Positions 58,348 through 64,000 of a stretch of DNA of 64,000 bases are shown here, in pieces. The notes under the pieces are model-generated. The model was not told where the DNA came from. It worked only from the letters and a program-made list of their open reading frames with translations, and ran no database searches. How positions within the stretch are numbered: position 1 is the stretch's first letter; every line of letters starts with the position of its first letter. Made by a program: the position numbers and the translations under genes. Source of the stretch: Acidobacteriota bacterium (GTDB lineage: Bacteria; Acidobacteriota; Blastocatellia; RBC074); contig JADJXM010000035.1 in NCBI GenBank assembly GCA_016715865.1, positions 82,913 through 146,912 on the forward strand. The letters run 5' to 3'.

Positions 58348-60270
58348 TCATTCAATATCAAAACTTCATCGATTTCCCAAGTAAGTGCGTAGACATCGAA
58401 CCAGTTAAGAATATGCTGAAGGTGTTCGACGCAATGCCAGGGTGCCCTGGAGCGCGACAATCCGTGCGATTCATTCGGGAAGCGGATCGATGGCAGCCGG
58501 GATTTTGCGGTACTATGCGCGGAAGATTACTCCGCCTCATTGGGCGGAGTTCGCCAGTCAGCTTCGCCTTCGATAAACATCATCGGGGTCGTGATGTTTT
58601 TGACGTAGGTGATTGGCGACCGCTTGACGAAATCGTCCGGGTCTTCCCACGGAGCGGCTCGAAACCATGTTGGATTGAAGAGCGTGAAATCCGCCGTGTA
58701 CCAGAAACCTGCCCAGTCAGCGATCGAGCGCCGTGAAATACCGCCGCGAAATCCGTTGTGTGACCGACAGCCCTGTTGGCTGTGAATCCCGCTGCCGCTT
58801 CCGCCTGTCACGCCAAGTCTGCTTAAAGTCGATATATCCTCGTTTAATGACCCCATCGACTGCGACCATGAGATCCTTGTGGTCGTCGCCCGGATAATTG
58901 TAATAAATGATATTTCCGAAGTCCTGACCGTACGATGTACTGCTGCGCGGATTGCAGTGTAGAGAACGACATAACCTTTCGCGGCCATCCATTGAAATTC
59001 GGGTGTGAAGGTGAATCCGTATGCCTGGTGACGGTGGTCCGCCGTGAATTTCGAGAATAAACGGGTATTTCTTTGATGGACCAAAGCCACCTGGTTTCTT
59101 TATCCAGCCCTGAATCTTTCTGCCGTCGGGTTGGTGTACCAGAACTCTTCAGGATGCGTCCGATTGAGCTCAGAAACAGTTCGTCGGAAGCGGGTCAACT
59201 GAGTCTGCTTTTTCGTCGCAGTATCGACTGCGGAAACATCGCCGATGCCGACCGACGTCGAAATGATGAGAGCCATCTTCGAGGCGTCGCGATCTGCGCC
59301 ATAGCTGAGGTAACTGACTGATCGCCAGACGTCAGGGGCTCGACTCGCTGGACGTAAGAGTCGATTCGCTTCAGATTCGATCGTCCATGTTCGGCGACAT
59401 TGACATACAACCATCGATCGTCACTGCTCCAGACCACCCGCCGGGGCCTGGATCCGCCGGGTGATCGTTGGTCGCCGCCGATTCCACCGCCGATGTCGTA
59501 ATCGTATTGACTCGTCAGGTTGGCGGCTCACACCAGGTGTAGTTCCAGGACTGAAGATGATAAAAGGTCGGGAGGTGTAGCCAGGGACTGAATCAGCTTA
59601 CATGGTTTTGCAGCAGCCGCCGACACGATGCGGTTCCCGTCATTGCTGAAGGTGAAACCTCATGTCACCTCCGAAAAGCCTTGCCAAAATATAGCTACTC
59701 CATAAGAGCCTTACGGTTACTGAATAGAGGTCGCTGTTCGGCGGATTGTAATATGGCTCGACGACCCGGTGGATGCGAAGAAATCTCGATCCGTCAGGCG
59801 ACCAGCTCGGACCTTAACACTGAACTTTCCTTTGGTGATCTGAACAGGCTTAGGTTTATCACCGGGTGTTGCAGGGACGCCGGAACCTGTCCAGAGGTGC
59901 GTCACGGTTTTAGGATCAAGTAACCCGGGCCGTTCGAACGATAGGCCGCGTGCGCGTGATCACTCGCATAATCTTGCGTTCCGGCTTCTTCTCCCTTCTT
60001 CTCGTCGCCATCTGCGGGCGGCTTCACTTCCTCGGGGTCATCCGTGCTGACAAAAGCGATCGATTTGCCATTCGGAGACCATTCGAATCCTCCAGCGCCG
60101 CGCGGCTGCTCTGTCAGTTGCTGCGCTTCGCCGCCATCGAACGGGAGCAAAAATATCTGTGAAGCCTGAGGTCGACCATCAATAATGGCTGAACGGCTGA
60201 ATGCGAGGGTCTTTCCGTCCGGCGACCATCGCGGAGAACTGTCAGTCGGGCCAGCCGTCAACTGACGCGC
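58344..60270 (-). pseudogene. S9 family (prolyl oligopeptidase-like) peptidase, broken, N-terminus lost
   Basis: Pieces of a dipeptidyl-peptidase IV/acylaminoacyl-peptidase-like serine peptidase in shifting frames: propeller ([55 protein letters not shown]), then catalytic domain ([34 protein letters not shown] elbow, [40 protein letters not shown]). The C-terminus [15 protein letters not shown] ends at TAG 58344-58346. The signal peptide and first blades are missing: at about 60270 the frame continues upstream as transglutaminase. There are at least ten frameshifts. Confidence 0.85.
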
Positions 60271-61000
60271 TACGCCTCTTCCGGTCTGCCAGGAATTATG
60301 AGTCGGATCCAGGGAAAGCCAGCCACGGTCTTCAACGAAAACATCAACCCAGGTATCGCGAAGCCGCATTGGCGGGCACGATGATGCCGGCGTCCTCTCT
60401 GTCACGAAGCGTTTGCGGGCTGTAAAGATAACCACCTGACATACCTGGCCGGTATTCCAAGACTGCGACCATGCCGCCAGCATCGAGATGCGCGAAGTCC
60501 TGACCAAACTCCGCTACCGAGGCTGAGCGCCTCAGAGGCTGTAGTCTTGACATCGGTAGCTCCGGGCTCATATTTCAGAGAGCTGTAGAGTGTTTCCATG
60601 AGACCGAGAGCGGTAGCCTCAGGATCACCTTCAACATAATCATGCATGGCGAATTGCGAGATCCGCTCATCTTCCGGGGCATGAGGTCGTCGGCGCCAGA
60701 TAATCGAATTGATCCAGCGGCGACAGTTCCACTCATCCGACACGAAGACTCTCGGCTATGGACTTCGCTGCTTGTTGTTACCACCACCTTGTCGTGTGGT
60801 TGAAGCGTATCGAAATGATGAACTGTATTCCCTTACCGGTTGATATATATCAAGACTTCTCCCACTGGCTGCGTCTCCAATGAAAATCGTAAACAACGCT
60901 GTCCCGCGGCCTCAAATGGATGGAGTCGCAACTCAGTATAAGCTTCACTGATCGGCTCGGCATAATGAAAGACTGTCGTATGCTCGATTCGCAATCTCAT
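60271..61000 (-). pseudogene. Transglutaminase-like protein, broken and fused to S9 peptidase
   Basis: Starts with an intact frame at ATG 60998-61000: [40 protein letters not shown], typical of the transglutaminase N-terminal domain. It continues in other frames (SDEWN..., [26 protein letters not shown]-like remains of the GVCQDFAH catalytic Cys box) to [22 protein letters not shown], the His/Asp region of the fold. After QTGRGV it runs without a stop into the S9 peptidase propeller. Usually the third gene of an ATP-grasp/alpha-E/transglutaminase operon, as here. Confidence 0.85.
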
Positions 61001-63590
<2,590 letters not shown>

Positions 63591-63802
63591 TTCTGACGAT
63601 GTCCCTCGCGTTTTTGATTGGCCCGTGACGTGAGGAGTGAAGTCGCCAAATCAGGTTTGCATCCCGGATTGCGTTGGTGGGATATGTTTGCCTAATTGAT
63701 GTGCTGTCTGGTCTTCTAGTATTTTGTTGTCTGAATGATCCTTGAAAGAGTAAAGGAACCGGAAGGATCAGTCAACTTTGACCGGCTTGAAAAGTGTAGA
63801 AA
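63591..63802. other. Gap without recognised gene
   Basis: No convincing coding frame, tRNA or repeat is seen between the ATP-grasp start region and the hairpin at 63803. It may hold the promoter of the ATP-grasp operon. Confidence 0.5.
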
Positions 63803-63837
63803 ACTGAAAGTGTGCTGATCATGCGCACACTTTCAGT
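63803..63837 (-). terminator. Hairpin followed by T-rich stretch
   Basis: Arms 63803-63815 and 63825-63837 (13 bp, perfect), 9-nt loop. On the minus strand it is followed by TTTTCTACACTTTTC, so it fits an intrinsic terminator for a minus-strand gene entering from the right. Confidence 0.65.
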
Positions 63838-63877
63838 CCTTCTGATGGCCTGCTGGTTTATCTTAGGTCAAGACAGC

Positions 63878-64000
63878 TCAGTTCGCAGGATGCGTGTACC
63901 CAAGATGGATTTCATCCGAATCCAGGAAAGGGCCTTCGCGTCGAACAGTGAGGCCTTCGCGGAAGATGACTATTTTCTTGTGTATTGAGAGGTTGCTCGG
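63878..64000 (-). CDS. Possible 3' end of a gene entering from the right
   Basis: A minus-strand frame open from the window edge, 40 codons, ending IFREGLTVRREGPFLDSDEIHLGYTHPAN-stop (shown in pieces: IFREGLTVRREGPF, DSDEIHLGYTHPAN). The composition is protein-like and a terminator-like hairpin lies about 40 nt past the stop. No family recognised. A short plus-strand frame over the same bases is less likely. Confidence 0.4.
   Translation of the reverse strand, partial: PSNLSIHKKIVIFREGLTVRREGPFLDSDEIHLGYTHPAN

Overview
The window is a gene-dense stretch of about 64 kb from a Gram-negative heterotroph. It has twin-arginine exported enzymes, DUF1501 and PSCyt/PSD1 proteins, c-type cytochromes, a quinoprotein, RND pumps, a Hanks-type kinase, and a CruF-like carotenoid enzyme. 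This gene set points to Acidobacteriota, perhaps Blastocatellia. That is an inference from gene content only; no rRNA or tRNA gene is visible.

Layout. 1-12.1 kb (mostly minus): a Gfo/Idh/MocA oxidoreductase running off the left edge, an arginyltransferase-like protein, a TAT-exported two-domain esterase, a DUF1501 protein, a DUF3108-like/DUF937 pair, a plus-strand M20 amidohydrolase, SMP-30, SGNH and CruF-like genes, and an NHL propeller. 12.1-20.5 kb: a nested palindromic element, an RND permease, pgi, tam, and a frameshifted CocE/NonD hydrolase. 20.9-25.4 kb: an adaptor plus RND permease. 25.5-32.6 kb: an AtoE-type short-chain fatty-acid transporter, divergent from a likely five-gene operon of two crotonases, a formylglycine-generating-enzyme lipoprotein, an alpha/beta hydrolase with a CxxCH haem motif, and an MFS transporter. 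32.6-37.4 kb: a DUF1501 + PSCyt/LamG/PSD1 pair. 37.6-39.9 kb: a beta-helix lipoprotein and an SO2930-type dihaem cytochrome. 40-47 kb: a GH3 glucosidase, a class-C serine hydrolase, and a quinoprotein with its dihaem cytochrome. 47-50.5 kb: an ECF sigma factor, anti-sigma factor and two secreted proteins. 50.7-55 kb: a secreted intradiol dioxygenase, a small secreted protein, a nucleotidyltransferase, a frameshifted DinB protein and an amidase.

From about 56.45 kb to 63.6 kb reading frames collapse. A PDZ/7TM/GAF/Ser-Thr kinase, an S9 peptidase, a transglutaminase, an alpha-E protein and a circularly permuted ATP-grasp protein are all recognisable, but each is broken by many frameshifts. The transglutaminase is fused in frame to the inside of the S9 peptidase. 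This is either a poorly resolved assembly region or a decaying segment.

The most unusual feature lies between the genes. Heptamer tracts (GTNGAAA: GTAGAAA, GTTGAAA, GTGGAAA; also GAATGAT) recur at gene 3' ends, with the purine strand usually in the mRNA. In six genes the stop codon itself lies inside the tract. Many tracts belong to inverted-repeat elements, including a perfect 73-bp pair, which suggests a dispersed 3'-end repeat system.
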